The notes below the pieces were generated by a model. That model had not been told where the DNA came from. It made no database searches and worked only from the letters and a program-made list of their open reading frames with translations. This document shows positions 30,081 through 41,388 of a DNA stretch of 64,000 nt, piece by piece. The stretch lies in contig NZ_VTPZ01000001.1 in the NCBI RefSeq assembly GCF_008638305.1, positions 186,001 through 250,000 of the forward strand, written 5' to 3'. The first letter of the stretch is position 1; every line of letters starts with the position of its first letter. Source of the DNA: Pseudomonas profundi. GTDB lineage: Bacteria; Pseudomonadota; Gammaproteobacteria; Pseudomonadales; Pseudomonadaceae. Both the position numbers and the translations under genes were made by a program.

Positions 30081-31304
30081 CTAGCCGCCGAAGTCATCGA
30101 GCAGGATATTCTCCGGCTCAACACCCAGATCTTGCAGCATCTTGATCACCGAGGCGTTCATCATCGGCGGTCCACACATGTAGTACTCGCAATCCTCTGG
30201 CGCCGGATGGTCCTTGAGATAGTTCTCGTAGAGCACGTTATGAATGAACCCGGTCGGACCTTCCCAGTTGTCTTCCGGCAACGGATCGGACAAAGCCAGG
30301 TGCCAATCGAAATTCTCGTTCTCTGCGGCGAGTTGGTCGTACTCCTCGACATAGAAAGCTTCGCGCAGCGAGCGTGCACCATACCAGAAGGACATCTTGC
30401 GCTTGGACTGCAGTCGCTTGAGCTGGTCGAAGATATGCGAGCGCATGGGCGCCATACCTGCACCACCGCCAATGAAGACCATTTCGGCTTCGGTATCCTT
30501 GGCAAAGAATTCGCCGAACGGACCATAAACGGTGACTTTGTCGCCGGGCTTCAGACCGAACACCCAGGAAGACATCTTGCCAGGTGGCAACTCATCACGT
30601 CCGGGGGGCGGCGACGCCACACGGATGTTGAATTTGACCAGGCCCCTTTCTTCCGGATAGTTCGCCATGGAGTACGCGCGGATAACGGTCTCATCCACCT
30701 TGGAAACGAATTTCCACAGGTTGAATTTGTCCCAGTCGCCGCGGAATTCCGGCTGGATGTCGAAATCCTTGTAGTTCACGGTGTGCGGCGGGCATTCCAG
30801 CTGCACGTAGCCGCCTGCGCGGAAGTCGACGTTCTCGCCTTCCGGCAACTTCAACGTCAGTTCCTTGATGAAGGTCGCGACGTTGGGGTTCGATTCAACG
30901 GTGCATTCCCACTTCTTGACCCCGAACACTTCCTCCGGGACCTCAATCTTCATGTCCTGCTTGACTGGAGTCTGGCAGGAAAGACGCCAGCCCTCCTTCG
31001 CCTCGCGCTTGGTGAAATGCGTTTCTTCGGTGGGCAACATTTCGCCGCCGCCGCTTTCAACGATACATTTGCACTGAGCGCAGGTGCCGCCACCGCCACA
31101 AGCAGACGAAAGGAAAATGCCATTGGAAGACAGCGTATTCAGCAGCTTGTCACCTGCAGCGACAGTCACGGTGCGCTCGCCGTTGATCTCGATGCTGACA
31201 TCACCGCTGCTGACAAGCTTTGAGCGCGCGATCAGGATGACAGTCACCAGGGTCAATACAATGGCTGTGAACATTCCTACGCCGAGATAAATTTCCATCT
31301 CCAT
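30081..31304 (-). CDS. nqrF: Na+-NQR subunit F (NADH dehydrogenase)
   Basis: Entry subunit that oxidises NADH. One N-terminal membrane helix anchors a [2Fe-2S] ferredoxin domain with cysteines in [15 protein letters not shown] (C69, C75, C78) and a fourth in LSCQTP, followed by FAD-binding RAYSMANYP and NADH-binding [15 protein letters not shown]. It ends in [10 protein letters not shown] as usual. The 407-residue length is normal. ATG 31304 or the second ATG two codons later could be used. Confidence 0.97.
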   Translation of the reverse strand: MEMEIYLGVGMFTAIVLTLVTVILIARSKLVSSGDVSIEINGERTVTVAAGDKLLNTLSSNGIFLSSACGGGGTCAQCKCIVESGGGEMLPTEETHFTKREAKEGWRLSCQTPVKQDMKIEVPEEVFGVKKWECTVESNPNVATFIKELTLKLPEGENVDFRAGGYVQLECPPHTVNYKDFDIQPEFRGDWDKFNLWKFVSKVDETVIRAYSMANYPEERGLVKFNIRVASPPPGRDELPPGKMSSWVFGLKPGDKVTVYGPFGEFFAKDTEAEMVFIGGGAGMAPMRSHIFDQLKRLQSKRKMSFWYGARSLREAFYVEEYDQLAAENENFDWHLALSDPLPEDNWEGPTGFIHNVLYENYLKDHPAPEDCEYYMCGPPMMNASVIKMLQDLGVEPENILLDDFGG

Positions 31305-31319
31305 CAGTTCAGCTCCTCT

Positions 31320-31931
31320 TTACAGTTGCACGCCGGAAAACGACATGAAACCGAGGGACATCAGACCCACGGCGATGAATGTTATGCCCAGACCACGGAG
31401 ACCGTCCGGAACATCGCTGTACTTGAGCTTCTCGCGGATACCCGCCAACGCAACGATCGCCAGCGCCCAGCCGGTTCCCGAGCCAAAGCCATACACAACA
31501 CTTTCACCAAAGGCGTAATCCCGCTCGACCATGAACAGTGCAGCACCCATGATCGCGCAGTTAACCGTGATCAGTGGCAGAAACACGCCCAGGGCGTTGT
31601 AGAGCGCAGGGACGAACTTGTCGAGCAGCATTTCCATGATCTGCACGATCGCGGCGATAACGCCGATGTAACTCAGCAGACCCAGGAAGCTGAGATCGAC
31701 GTTGGGCAAGCCCGCCCAGGCCAATGCGCCATCCTTGAGCAGATAGGTATAGATCAGGTTGTTGGCCGGAACCGTAATCGTCAATACGACGATGACCGCG
31801 ATACCCAGACCAATCGCCGTCTGCACCTTCTTGGAAATGGCGATAAAGGTACACATCCCGAGGAAAAACGCGAGGGCCATGTTTTCAACAAAAATGGCCC
31901 GGACTGCGAGGCTAATGTAATGTTCAATCAT
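31320..31931 (-). CDS. nqrE: Na+-NQR subunit E
   Basis: Integral membrane subunit of 203 residues, one half of the inverted NqrD/NqrE pair that holds an intramembrane iron centre. Six membrane helices are predicted; the iron-ligating cysteines are expected in [13 protein letters not shown] and in [11 protein letters not shown]. It starts with ATG at 31931, 3 nt after nqrD, and is followed by nqrF. Confidence 0.96.
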   Translation of the reverse strand: MIEHYISLAVRAIFVENMALAFFLGMCTFIAISKKVQTAIGLGIAVIVVLTITVPANNLIYTYLLKDGALAWAGLPNVDLSFLGLLSYIGVIAAIVQIMEMLLDKFVPALYNALGVFLPLITVNCAIMGAALFMVERDYAFGESVVYGFGSGTGWALAIVALAGIREKLKYSDVPDGLRGLGITFIAVGLMSLGFMSFSGVQL

Positions 31932-31934
31932 GAT

Positions 31935-32606
31935 TTACATAGCCTCCTTCACGGCACGGGACTGCGGTGCCATCGGGTAATCCTTCGCTTCAACCTGCTC
32001 GGTCTTCCAGCTACGCAACCCCCAGATAATCAAGCCGATGATAAAGAATGCCGACGGTGGCAGGAGCAACAAGCCGTTGGGCTGGTACCAGCCGCCTTCG
32101 CTGATGACCGGCAGGATTTCATAGCCCATCAACTTGCCAGCGCCAAGCAGCTCACGGATGGTCGCAACCACGATCAGGATGAAGCTGTAGCCCAACCCGT
32201 TACCCAGACCATCCAGGAAACTGAGGTGGGGCGGATTCTGCATGGCGAACGCTTCGGCACGGCCCATGACGATACAGTTGGTGATGATCAGACCAACAAA
32301 CACCGACAGCTGCTTGCTGATATTGAAGGCATAAGCCTTCAATACCTGGTCTACCACGATAACCAGCGACGCAATGATCACCATCTGTACGATCATCCGG
32401 ATCGAGCCGGGAATCTGCGACCGGATCACCGAGATGAAGGTATTGGACAGCGCCACTACCGACGTCAACGCCAGACACATGACCAGTGTCACGTTGAGGC
32501 TGGTGGTGACCGCCAGAGCCGAACAGATACCCAGGATCTGAAGTGCGATCGGGTTGTTCTTGAATACAGGATCGAAAAGGACCCCTTTGGCACTTACATT
32601 AGCCAT
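31935..32606 (-). CDS. nqrD: Na+-NQR subunit D
   Basis: Integral membrane subunit of 223 residues with about six helices, paired with NqrE around the iron centre. The matching cysteines are in [14 protein letters not shown] and [16 protein letters not shown]. The start at 32606 is 1 nt from the nqrC stop. Gene order and lengths agree with the standard nqrABCDEF operon. Confidence 0.96.
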   Translation of the reverse strand: MANVSAKGVLFDPVFKNNPIALQILGICSALAVTTSLNVTLVMCLALTSVVALSNTFISVIRSQIPGSIRMIVQMVIIASLVIVVDQVLKAYAFNISKQLSVFVGLIITNCIVMGRAEAFAMQNPPHLSFLDGLGNGLGYSFILIVVATIRELLGAGKLMGYEILPVISEGGWYQPNGLLLLPPSAFFIIGLIIWGLRSWKTEQVEAKDYPMAPQSRAVKEAM

Positions 32607-32607
32607 G

Positions 32608-33384
32608 TCATGCCTCCCCTGCTTTCAGGTTTTGCAAGAAGGAACGGAAACCGGTGTCGCCCATCCAGAACCGAACCAGATTCTCGACGCCGCGACTGGT
32701 CAGCGTGGCGCCTGCCAGACCGTCAACCTTGTACTGACGACGCGGATCGCTGCCATCGACGGTACCCTTGACTACCTGTACGCCGACCTCGCCTTCCTCG
32801 TTATATACGACGTTGCCTTTCCACAGCTCGCGCCAACGGGGGTTGTCCACCTCGCCACCTAGCCCGGGGGTTTCACCATGCTGATAGAAACCCAGACCGC
32901 GGATGGTGTTCAGGTCGCCCTCCAGTGCAAGGAACCCGTATAGAGTGGACCAAAGACCATAGCCATGGATTGGCAGGATCATGGTTTCGATGCCGTCTTC
33001 GTTCTCGATCATGTACACCGTAGCGTAATGCTCGCGACGACGGATGCTGGCGACATCCTCATGTGCTTCCAGCGCCCGCGACAGATTCGGATCCCGTGCA
33101 GCGGCTTGCTGGTCGTATGTCAATGGCTCCTGGGCATCGCTGAACTCACCGGTACGCAGGTCAACCAGACGCGCAGTGACCTGCTCGAACTGTTCAGCCA
33201 CGCTCGGCCCTTCTTCCAGCAGACCGGCGATCAGCAGAATATTGCGCTGTTTGTCGAGCAACTGGTTCTTTACCTGCACAGGCTTGAGCGACACTGCGGC
33301 GACCGACACCACGATCGAGCACACCAGACAGACCAGCAGCGCGACGATAATGGTACGGCTGACGGATTCTTTTTTACTGGACAT
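32608..33384 (-). CDS. nqrC: Na+-NQR subunit C
   Basis: Membrane-anchored periplasmic flavoprotein subunit with covalently bound FMN. One N-terminal helix (about residues 11-35) precedes the FMN-binding domain; the attachment threonine is in the ApbE target block [13 protein letters not shown] near the C-terminus. ATG 33384 is chosen with GGAGG 10 nt upstream and overlaps the end of nqrB by 11 nt; an upstream TTG is one base from that ribosome site and is unlikely. Length 258. Confidence 0.95.
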   Translation of the reverse strand: MSSKKESVSRTIIVALLVCLVCSIVVSVAAVSLKPVQVKNQLLDKQRNILLIAGLLEEGPSVAEQFEQVTARLVDLRTGEFSDAQEPLTYDQQAAARDPNLSRALEAHEDVASIRRREHYATVYMIENEDGIETMILPIHGYGLWSTLYGFLALEGDLNTIRGLGFYQHGETPGLGGEVDNPRWRELWKGNVVYNEEGEVGVQVVKGTVDGSDPRRQYKVDGLAGATLTSRGVENLVRFWMGDTGFRSFLQNLKAGEA

Positions 33385-34588
33385 TACGTGCAAGCCTCCG
33401 TTTGATGTTGGCCTGAACGACGAAGTGATCGATCAGGGGAGCAAAGAGGTTGGCGAACAGAATCGCGAGCATCATGCCCTCCGGGAATGCTGGATTCACT
33501 ACCCGAATCAGCACCACCATCAAACCAATCAGGGCACCGAATACCCACTTGCCGGTATTGGTCATGGACGCGGACACAGGATCGGTAGCCATGAAGATCA
33601 TGCCGAAGGCAAACCCACCAGTGACCAGATGCCAGTACCAGGGCATTGCGAACATCGGGTTGGTCGTCGAGCCCAGCACGTTGAACAGCATGCTGGTCGC
33701 GATCATGCCAAGCATCACACCACCGACGATCCGGAAGCTGGCGATCCGCGTCATCAGCAGCACCGCGCCGCCAATGAAGATGGCCAGAGCCGAGGTTTCA
33801 CCCATCGAACCGTGGATATCACCCAGGAATGCATCCCACCAGGTAATGCCCTGGCCAACGACTGCTTCTATACCACCCATCGCCATGGCGCTCAGTGCAG
33901 TGGCGCTGGCATAGCCATCAACCGCAGTCCATACCGCATCACCGGAAATTTCCGCAGGGTACGCAAAGAACAGGAAAGCGCGACCGGTCAACGCAGGGTT
34001 GAGGAAGTTCTTGCCGGTTCCGCCAAACACTTCCTTGCCGATAACCACACCGAAGCTGATGCCCAACGCAACCTGCCACAGCGGGATATCCGGTGGCAGA
34101 ATCAGAGCGAACAGGACCGATGTGACGAAGAAGCCTTCGTTGACCTCATGCTTGCGGACAGAGGCAAATACGACTTCCCAGAAGCCACCGACTATAAAGG
34201 TCACCGCATACACAGGCAGGAAGTACGCCGCACCATGCACGAAGTTGTCCCACAGGCTGGCCGGGTCGAATCCGGCGAACAGCTGGATCAGCGCAATGCG
34301 CCAGCTATCCTGCATACCGAGCATTTCAGGGTTTTCAGCATAAATGCTGTTGGCCTGAAAGCCGACGTTATACATCCCGTAGAACATCGCCGGGAAAGTA
34401 CACAGCCAGACGGTGATCATCATGCGCTTGAGGTCGAGACCGTCACGCACATGAGAAGTTGTCCGGGTAACGCTACCCGGGCGATACAGGAAAGTATCCA
34501 CCGCTTCATACAGCGCGTAGTACTTCTCGTGTTTGCCGCCCTTTTCGAAGTTATGCTCGATCTTGTCGAGCAATGCACGAAGACCCAT
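33374..34588 (-). CDS. nqrB: Na+-NQR subunit B
   Basis: Large membrane subunit of 404 residues carrying covalent FMN and riboflavin and forming part of the sodium path and quinone site. About ten helices are visible; the FMN threonine is expected in the ApbE motif [33 protein letters not shown] and [15 protein letters not shown] are family-typical. It begins 3 nt after the nqrA stop. Confidence 0.97.
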   Translation of the reverse strand: MGLRALLDKIEHNFEKGGKHEKYYALYEAVDTFLYRPGSVTRTTSHVRDGLDLKRMMITVWLCTFPAMFYGMYNVGFQANSIYAENPEMLGMQDSWRIALIQLFAGFDPASLWDNFVHGAAYFLPVYAVTFIVGGFWEVVFASVRKHEVNEGFFVTSVLFALILPPDIPLWQVALGISFGVVIGKEVFGGTGKNFLNPALTGRAFLFFAYPAEISGDAVWTAVDGYASATALSAMAMGGIEAVVGQGITWWDAFLGDIHGSMGETSALAIFIGGAVLLMTRIASFRIVGGVMLGMIATSMLFNVLGSTTNPMFAMPWYWHLVTGGFAFGMIFMATDPVSASMTNTGKWVFGALIGLMVVLIRVVNPAFPEGMMLAILFANLFAPLIDHFVVQANIKRRLARNVQ

Positions 34589-34591
34589 GGC

Positions 34592-35929
34592 TTAACCCTC
34601 CTTTTCGATGCGGGTTAGGTTGTCCCGCAGAATCGGGCCGTATTCGTACTTACCGGCACACACGTAACTGCACAGCGCCAGATCTTCTTCATCCAGCTCC
34701 AGACAACCGAGCTGCTGGGCGACTTCTGTGTCCCCTACGATCAGTGCACGTAACAGCTGGGTCGGCAGGACATCCAGCGGCATGACCTGTTCATAGTTGC
34801 CCACCGGGATCATGGCGCGGGGACTGCCATTGGTGGTGGTAGTCATGTCGAACAGCTTCGACGGGCTGAGCTTGGACAAAAAGATGTTCATCACAGAGTG
34901 CTTGTCACTACCGGCACGCAAGTAATGCAGCATCTGCCGATCAGTGCCTTCCAGCAGCACGGATGCCTGCAGATGGTAACGACCGAGATAACTGACCGGG
35001 CCACGCGCATGACGACCGCCAAACACCGAACCCGAAATAACGCGATTAGCGCCGGGTTTGAGCTCACCAGCGGTCAGCTCGTCAAGGTTCGCCCCCAGAC
35101 GGGTTTTCAGCAGACGCGGGGTTTCTACCTGAGGGCCGCCCAACGCGATAACACGCTCAGTCCAGAGTCGGCCTTCAGTAAACAGCTTGCCGACCGCGAT
35201 CACGTCCTGGTAATTGATATGCCAGACCTGGCGATTCTCGCTGACCGGATCAAGCATGTGGATATGCGTACCGGGAAGGCCCGCCGGATGCGGCCCGGCA
35301 AAGCTCTCTGTGCGGACACCTTCAACATTTTCGCCGGGGATCGATGCATCGCCGGCCTTGCACAGCCAGACGCGCGCAATCCGGGAAAGCACCTTGAGAC
35401 CGTTTTCGAAGGCTTCAGCCTGATCGGCAAGCACGACAGCCGGATCGGCTGACAGAGGATGGGTGTCGACGGCTGTGACAAAAATCGAACTGGGCGTTGC
35501 GTCCACTTCGGGGACCTTGCTGTAAGGTCGCGTCCGCAGGGCTGTCCACATGCCTGAATTGATCAGCTGTTGACGAACCTTTTCGCCATCAAGGGTGCCC
35601 AGGGCTGCGGCTTCGTGCGCATCGAACTCGACGGCGTCATCGCCTTCTACATCGATCACGACAGACTGCAAAACACGCTTCTCGCCACGATTGATGGCGC
35701 TTATGACGCCGCTGGCAGGAGCGGTATACACCACTCCAGGTGTTTTCTTGTCACTGAACAGGATCTGTCCCAATCTGACCCGGTCACCCAATTGTACTTC
35801 CATGGTAGGTTTCATACCGTGGTAGTCGAAGCCGATTACGGCCACGCTACGTACCTGACGGGCATCGTCAATACGTTGCTCGGGCGACCCGGTGATTGGC
35901 AAGTCCAAGCCCCGTTTGATTTTTATCAT
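34592..35929 (-). CDS. nqrA: Na+-NQR subunit A
   Basis: Cytoplasmic peripheral subunit of 445 residues at the quinone-reduction side of the complex and first gene of the operon. It begins [18 protein letters not shown] and has a biotinyl-lipoyl-like domain ([22 protein letters not shown]), then a Rossmann-like part and a C-terminal block with [19 protein letters not shown]. The whole nqrABCDEF-apbE-nqrM set appears complete, so the organism should have sodium-pumping NADH oxidation. Confidence 0.97.
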   Translation of the reverse strand: MIKIKRGLDLPITGSPEQRIDDARQVRSVAVIGFDYHGMKPTMEVQLGDRVRLGQILFSDKKTPGVVYTAPASGVISAINRGEKRVLQSVVIDVEGDDAVEFDAHEAAALGTLDGEKVRQQLINSGMWTALRTRPYSKVPEVDATPSSIFVTAVDTHPLSADPAVVLADQAEAFENGLKVLSRIARVWLCKAGDASIPGENVEGVRTESFAGPHPAGLPGTHIHMLDPVSENRQVWHINYQDVIAVGKLFTEGRLWTERVIALGGPQVETPRLLKTRLGANLDELTAGELKPGANRVISGSVFGGRHARGPVSYLGRYHLQASVLLEGTDRQMLHYLRAGSDKHSVMNIFLSKLSPSKLFDMTTTTNGSPRAMIPVGNYEQVMPLDVLPTQLLRALIVGDTEVAQQLGCLELDEEDLALCSYVCAGKYEYGPILRDNLTRIEKEG

Positions 35930-36256
35930 ACGAATAGCCTAATCACTGGTTGGAATCTATAAGGGTGTGCCGCTACCGAACCGGGGAACCCGACGATATG
36001 GCGCTGAAGACAGACGCGGAATCAAAGCAAGACGGCAGCAAACCCCCACCAAAAATCCCGCTAAGTATAAAGATCCTGCCTAACCAAAGCTACTCAAGCA
36101 CTTGAATATTTCGGGGTATCTGCTTCATCCGGGCGCAGTGACAATCAGTCGCATTTGGGTTGCTGCAGAAGGCTCGGACGCCATCAAGACAGAGCCGCTA
36201 CAGCACGGCGCCATTCGGATGACATGGTGTGGACGGCACTTGAAAATGAGCAACAA
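35930..36256. other. Upstream region of nqr operon, gene-free
   Basis: This stretch separates the nqrA start from the gap terminator and must hold the nqr promoter. On the minus strand a possible -10 TATACT is at 36064-36069, but no good -35 stands 16-18 bp away, so I do not call a promoter. No gene was seen. Confidence 0.5.
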
Positions 36257-36278
36257 AAAAGGCGCCGAAGCGCCTTTT
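36257..36278 (-). terminator. Intrinsic terminator after gap
   Basis: AAAAGGCGC (36257-36265) and GCGCCTTTT (36270-36278) form a perfect 9-bp stem around CGAA (TTCG on the transcribed strand), ending in a U run 16 bp after the gap stop. It insulates nqr from gap transcription. Confidence 0.9.
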
Positions 36279-36293
36279 CTGTCTAGCCGATAT

Positions 36294-37739
36294 TTAACCC
36301 TTCGACGGAAATGCCGGGGGATTCACATTGGCCATATCTTCCAGAATCCGCACAACCTGACAGCTGTATCCGAATTCGTTGTCATACCAGACATACAGAA
36401 TCACACGATTGTCATTGCAGATGGTTGCTTCAGCATCCACTACCCCTGCGTGACGCGAGCCCACGAAGTCGGTCGAAACCACTTCCTGAGAGTTGGTGAA
36501 GTCAATCTGCTTGTGCAGGTCGGAGTGCAACGCCATGTAACGCAGGTAATCATTCACCTCGTCACGATCGGTACTGCTTTTCAGATTCAGGTTCAGGATC
36601 GCCATGGAAACATTCGGCGTCGGCACCCGGATCGCATTACCGGAGAGCTTGCCTGACAGCTCGGGTAGCGCCTTGGCCACGGCCTTGGCGGCACCTGTTT
36701 CGGTGATGACCATGTTCAACGCGGCGCTACGGCCACGGCGATTGCCTTTATGGAAGTTGTCGATCAGGTTCTGGTCATTGGTGTAGGAATGCACAGTCTC
36801 GACGTGACCATTCTCAATGCCGTACTTGTCATTGATTGCCTTGAGCACCGGCACGATGGCGTTGGTGGTACAGGACGCAGCCGAAATGATCTTGTCTTCA
36901 GGCGTGATTGCGGCATGGTTGATACCATGAACAATATTCTTCAGATCGCCTTTGCCCGGCGCGGTCAGCACGACCTGGGATACACCCGGGCACTTCAGGT
37001 GCTGCGACAGACCTGCTTCGTCACGCCACACGCCGGTATTGTCGACAACGATGGCGTCCTTGATGCCGTACTGGGTATAGACGACGCTGCTCGGATCGCT
37101 GGCATAAATGATCTGGATGACGTTGCCGTTGGCGGTGAGCGTGTTGCTCTCTTCATCAATGGTGATGGTGCCCTGGAAGGAACCGTGGACTGAATCGCGG
37201 CGCAGCAGACTGGCGCGCTTGGCCAGATCGTTGGCGGCGCCTTTGCGCACGACGATCGCACGCAGACGCAGGCCGTCCCCAGCGCCGGTCTTTTCGACCA
37301 TGATGCGTGCGAGCAGGCGACCGATACGACCGAAACCATACAGCACGACATCGCGCCCTTCACGCCGCTCGCCTTTCTTACCGATTACCGCAGCCAGCTC
37401 ATCCTTCAGAAAAGCTTCCAGGTTATCGCCGCCAGCGTCACGGAATTTGTTTACCAGTCGGCCAAGGTCAATCGAAGCCGGCCCCAGATCCAGATCCAGC
37501 AGGGCCTTGATGACAGGGAAGGTGTCGTGGACCGATAGCTCTGTATCATCAATCTGGCGGGCGAAACGGTGGGATTTGAGCAGGCTGATAACAGACCGGT
37601 TCACCAGACCCCGGCCATAGATTGAGGTGACCACGTTGTTCTCGCGGTACAGCCGACCGATCAGCGGAATCATCGCCTCAGCGGTTGCTTCTCGTTCAGT
37701 CCAGGCTTCCAGGCATTGATCGTATTGGGCTTGAGTCAC
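36294..37739 (-). CDS. gap: Glyceraldehyde-3-phosphate dehydrogenase with N-terminal extension
   Basis: Phosphorylating GAPDH of glycolysis/gluconeogenesis. At 481 residues it is about 140 longer than classic GAPDH: residues 1-125 form an extra helical domain (EAMIPLIGRLYRENNVVTSIYGRG and following) before the Rossmann motif VVLYGFGRIGRLLARI. The catalytic cysteine is in SAASCTTNAIVPVLK and substrate sites in VRVPTPNVSM-like IRVPTPNVSM and WYDNEFGYS. The start is GTG 37739 with GGAAGGA 6 nt upstream; the longer frame lacks support. The extended form is known in P. aeruginosa and some other gammaproteobacteria; what the extra domain does is unclear. Confidence 0.93.
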   Translation of the reverse strand: MTQAQYDQCLEAWTEREATAEAMIPLIGRLYRENNVVTSIYGRGLVNRSVISLLKSHRFARQIDDTELSVHDTFPVIKALLDLDLGPASIDLGRLVNKFRDAGGDNLEAFLKDELAAVIGKKGERREGRDVVLYGFGRIGRLLARIMVEKTGAGDGLRLRAIVVRKGAANDLAKRASLLRRDSVHGSFQGTITIDEESNTLTANGNVIQIIYASDPSSVVYTQYGIKDAIVVDNTGVWRDEAGLSQHLKCPGVSQVVLTAPGKGDLKNIVHGINHAAITPEDKIISAASCTTNAIVPVLKAINDKYGIENGHVETVHSYTNDQNLIDNFHKGNRRGRSAALNMVITETGAAKAVAKALPELSGKLSGNAIRVPTPNVSMAILNLNLKSSTDRDEVNDYLRYMALHSDLHKQIDFTNSQEVVSTDFVGSRHAGVVDAEATICNDNRVILYVWYDNEFGYSCQVVRILEDMANVNPPAFPSKG

Positions 37740-37902
37740 GGCGTTTCCTTCCAGGTCTTGGGAGCTAAAGAGGGCCAATATTATGCGTTTAGCGGGCAGG
37801 AGAGGCAATCATCCTTGGAAAAAGCCGGAGACAGGGCAGACCATGTCGGACAGACCGTACCAGACGGCGTTACACTAGCGCTTTTCCTGATGGACCCCAA
37901 GC

Positions 37903-40900
37903 ATGCCCGGCAGTCAGACGATATTACCCCTCGAAAAGTTCAACGTTAATAGTGGCAAAGTTGCATGGGGCCGGCTGGACGGCGCAGCGCGCGCGCTGGC
38001 CATTGCAGAAGCAGCGAGCCGGCACCAGGGCCTGAGCCTGGTGATAACGCGCGATACGGCAATGGCGGATCGCCTCGACCGTGAGCTGCGTTTCTTTGCG
38101 CCCCATTTGCCGGTACTCACTTTTCCTGACTGGGAAACCCTGCCCTATGATCGCTTCTCGCCGCACCAGGACATTATTTCCCAGCGTCTGAAAACCCTTT
38201 ATCAACTGCCGCAGGTCAATCAGGGGATTCTCGTCGTCCCCATGACTACCCTGCTCCACCGCATTCCGCCGCGTCCGTTCCTGGGCGGCTCGGTGCTGAT
38301 GATGGAAACCGGCCAGCAGCTCGATATCGATCGCATGCGCATGAACCTTGATGCAGCCGGTTACCGCTGTGTGGACACAGTTTACGAGCACGGCGACTAC
38401 GCTGTGCGCGGTGCACTGCTGGATCTGTTTCCGATGGGCAGCAAACTGCCCTACCGAATTGACCTGTTCGACGACGAAATCGAGACGCTTCGCACCTTCG
38501 ATCCGGAAACCCAGCGCTCGATCGACAAGGTGGAGCGGATCCACCTGCTTCCAGCCCGCGAATTCCCGCTGGACAAGTCTGCCCTCACCGGCTTTCGCGC
38601 ACGCTTTCGTGAACGCTTCGAAATTGATCATCGCAAGGTGCCGCTGTACCAGGACATGTCCGAAGGCTTGATCCCGCCAGGCATCGAATATTATCTGCCG
38701 CTGTTCTTCGAAGAACTCGGCACACTGTTCGACTATCTGCCCGAGAACACCCTGCTGTTTAGCGAGCCGGGCATCGAAGCGAGCGCCGAGCAGTTCTGGA
38801 ATGACGTACGCGTACGCCATCAGGATCAGAGCCTGGATCCGACCCGACCTCTGCTTCCGCCCGCTGAGCTGTTTCTCACCGTAGAAGACTGCTTCGCCCA
38901 GGTTAAAGGTTATCCCCGGGTTGTCTGCCACACCGAAGAGCTGGAACCCGGCGCCGGACGCAGCAACCTGCCCTGTCAGCCGCCACCGGAGTTGCCGCTG
39001 GACAACAAACGCGAGCGCCCCCTGGCAGAGCTGGAAACCTTCCTGAACGGCTTCTCTGGCCGCGTATTGTTCGCTGCCGATTCCGCCGGGCGCCGTGAAG
39101 CGCTGCTTGAGCTACTGTCTCGCATCGACATCAAACCGGAACAGTTCGAAACCTGGCATGGGTTCGTTCAAGCGGGGAGCGTAATCGGCATCATCGTAGC
39201 GCCGGTTGATCAGGGGCTCGTCGTCGATGCTCCTGCAGTCGCGCTGATATCCGAAACGCAGCTGTTCGGCAAACGTGTCATGCAGCGCAGGCGTCGTGGC
39301 AAAGTTACCGACCTGGGTGACGCGGTCATCCGCAACCTCACCGAGCTGCGCGAAGGCGCTCCGGTGGTGCATATCGATCACGGTGTCGGACGCTATTGCG
39401 GCCTGGTCAACCTGACGGTTGAGGATCAGGAAGCCGAGTTTCTCAAGCTGCTCTACGCCGACGAAGCGACGCTGTATGTGCCGGTATCGAACCTGCACCT
39501 GATTGCCCGCTATACCGGCTCCGAAGACGAGAACGCACCGCTGCATCGGCTGGGTTCCGAGCAATGGCAAAAATCCAAACGCAAGGCGGCCGAGCAGGTA
39601 CGTGATGTAGCGGCCGAATTGCTCGATGTCTACGCTCGACGGGCAGCGCGCAAGGGCTTCAGTTTCAGCGAGCCAGAGCATGACTATGAGGCGTTCGCTG
39701 ACACCTTCCCGTTTGAGGAAACCGCTGATCAGCAGGCGGCCATCGAGGCCGTCATCAGTGATATGACCGGCGGCCAGCCAATGGATCGCCTGGTCTGCGG
39801 CGACGTCGGCTTCGGCAAGACCGAAGTCGCCATGCGGGCTGCGTTTGTTGCGGTACATAGCGGCAAACAGGTAGCGGTGCTGGTACCCACAACGCTGCTG
39901 GCTCAGCAACATTTCAACAGCTTCAGCGACCGCTTCGCCGACTGGCCCGTCAAGGTCGAGGTCATGTCGCGTTTCAAGTCCGCGAAGGAGATGAAGTCAG
40001 CGGTCGCCGAACTCGGCGAAGGCAAGGTCGACATCATGATCGGCACGCACAAGCTGCTGCAGGAAGACATCAGGTTCAAGGATCTGGGTCTGGTGATTAT
40101 TGATGAAGAGCACCGCTTCGGTGTGCGCCAGAAGGAAAGACTCAAGAAGCTGCGCAGCGAAGTGGACATCCTGACCCTCACAGCCACCCCGATCCCGCGT
40201 ACGCTGAACATGGCCATGTCCGGCATGCGGGACCTGTCGATCATTGCTACGCCACCAGCACGCCGTTTGTCTGTAAAGACCTTCGTCATGCAGCAACAGC
40301 CAGCCGTGCTCAAGGAGGCGATCCTCCGCGAACTGCTGCGTGGTGGGCAGATCTACTATCTGCACAACGAAGTGCAGACCATCGAGAAATGCGCTGCCGA
40401 CCTGGCTGAGCTGGTGCCTGAAGCGCGTATTGGCGTGAGCCATGGCCAGATGCCGGAGCGTGCGTTGGAGCAGGTGATGCGCGATTTCTATCACCGCCGC
40501 TTCAACATCCTCGTCACGACGACCATCATCGAGACCGGTATCGACGTCCCCAGCGCCAATACAATCATCATCGAACGCGCGGACAAATTCGGCCTGGCGC
40601 AACTGCATCAGTTGCGTGGCCGCGTCGGCCGCAGCCATCACCAGGCCTACGCCTACCTGCTCACCCCCGCCGGCAGGAAAGTCACTGGCGATGCGGAAAA
40701 GCGTCTGGAGGCCATTGCCATGGCTCAGGATCTGGGTGCCGGCTTCACCCTGGCAACCCATGACCTGGAAATACGCGGCGCAGGTGAACTGCTTGGTGAC
40801 GGGCAAAGCGGCCAGATCCAAGCGGTTGGCTTCACGCTCTACATGGATATGCTGGAACGCGCAGTCAAGGCAATCCAGAACGGCAAGGAACCCTCGCTGG

Positions 40901-41388
40901 AGCAACCGCTCGGTGGCGGACCGGATATAAATTTGCGTCTCCCGGCGCTGATACCGGACGATTACCTGCCTGACGTTCACGCGCGATTGATTCTCTACAA
41001 ACGCATCGCCAATGCCAACGACGAAGACGCATTACGCGATCTGCAAGTAGAAATGATAGATCGCTTCGGCCTGCTGCCTGCCCCGGTCAAGAGCCTGTTC
41101 CGGATAACCTCGCTCAAACTGCGCTGCGAGCCGCTAGGCATCTGCAAGGTAGATGTGGGCGCGGAGCACGGCAGGCTCGAATTTGCGGCCGAAACCTCAG
41201 TTGATCCACTGGTGCTGGTGCGCCTGATACAGGACAATCCGCAGCGATATCGACTGGAAGGCGCGACAATGTTTCGCTTCAGCGCGCCAATGGCCAACGC
41301 TGAGCTGCGGCTCAACACAGTCGAAGCGCTTATTGAACGGCTTGAGAAACCGCCAGCCGAACCGCAAGCCAAAGGAAAACGCAAATGA
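37903..41388 (+). CDS. mfd: Transcription-repair coupling factor Mfd
   Basis: ATP-driven translocase that removes RNA polymerase stalled at DNA damage and recruits UvrA. Over 1161 residues the order is: UvrB-like N-terminal domains (TRDTAMADRL, LTFPDWETLPYDRFSPHQD), the RNA-polymerase-interacting domain (APVVHIDHGVGRYCGLV), helicase motifs with Walker A CGDVGFGKTEVAMRA, DEEH box VIIDEEHRFGVRQ, LTATPIPRTL, TRG-type motor motifs, RGRVGRSHHQAYAYLL, and the C-terminal autoinhibitory domain. Divergent from gap; its stop overlaps csiV by ATGA. Confidence 0.97.
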   Translation: MPGSQTILPLEKFNVNSGKVAWGRLDGAARALAIAEAASRHQGLSLVITRDTAMADRLDRELRFFAPHLPVLTFPDWETLPYDRFSPHQDIISQRLKTLYQLPQVNQGILVVPMTTLLHRIPPRPFLGGSVLMMETGQQLDIDRMRMNLDAAGYRCVDTVYEHGDYAVRGALLDLFPMGSKLPYRIDLFDDEIETLRTFDPETQRSIDKVERIHLLPAREFPLDKSALTGFRARFRERFEIDHRKVPLYQDMSEGLIPPGIEYYLPLFFEELGTLFDYLPENTLLFSEPGIEASAEQFWNDVRVRHQDQSLDPTRPLLPPAELFLTVEDCFAQVKGYPRVVCHTEELEPGAGRSNLPCQPPPELPLDNKRERPLAELETFLNGFSGRVLFAADSAGRREALLELLSRIDIKPEQFETWHGFVQAGSVIGIIVAPVDQGLVVDAPAVALISETQLFGKRVMQRRRRGKVTDLGDAVIRNLTELREGAPVVHIDHGVGRYCGLVNLTVEDQEAEFLKLLYADEATLYVPVSNLHLIARYTGSEDENAPLHRLGSEQWQKSKRKAAEQVRDVAAELLDVYARRAARKGFSFSEPEHDYEAFADTFPFEETADQQAAIEAVISDMTGGQPMDRLVCGDVGFGKTEVAMRAAFVAVHSGKQVAVLVPTTLLAQQHFNSFSDRFADWPVKVEVMSRFKSAKEMKSAVAELGEGKVDIMIGTHKLLQEDIRFKDLGLVIIDEEHRFGVRQKERLKKLRSEVDILTLTATPIPRTLNMAMSGMRDLSIIATPPARRLSVKTFVMQQQPAVLKEAILRELLRGGQIYYLHNEVQTIEKCAADLAELVPEARIGVSHGQMPERALEQVMRDFYHRRFNILVTTTIIETGIDVPSANTIIIERADKFGLAQLHQLRGRVGRSHHQAYAYLLTPAGRKVTGDAEKRLEAIAMAQDLGAGFTLATHDLEIRGAGELLGDGQSGQIQAVGFTLYMDMLERAVKAIQNGKEPSLEQPLGGGPDINLRLPALIPDDYLPDVHARLILYKRIANANDEDALRDLQVEMIDRFGLLPAPVKSLFRITSLKLRCEPLGICKVDVGAEHGRLEFAAETSVDPLVLVRLIQDNPQRYRLEGATMFRFSAPMANAELRLNTVEALIERLEKPPAEPQAKGKRK

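Noticed and set aside
30012-31223. 403-codon open frame on the plus strand
   Set aside because: Antisense to nqrF, which has intact Fe-S and flavin motifs.
31326-32771. 481-codon open frame on the plus strand
   Set aside because: Antisense shadow of nqrE, nqrD and the end of nqrC, with low-complexity polar composition.
33044-34618. 524-codon open frame on the plus strand
   Set aside because: It lies antisense to nqrC and nqrB, which have clear family motifs; its predicted protein is rich in His/Arg/Gln and resembles no family, as expected from codon-bias shadowing.
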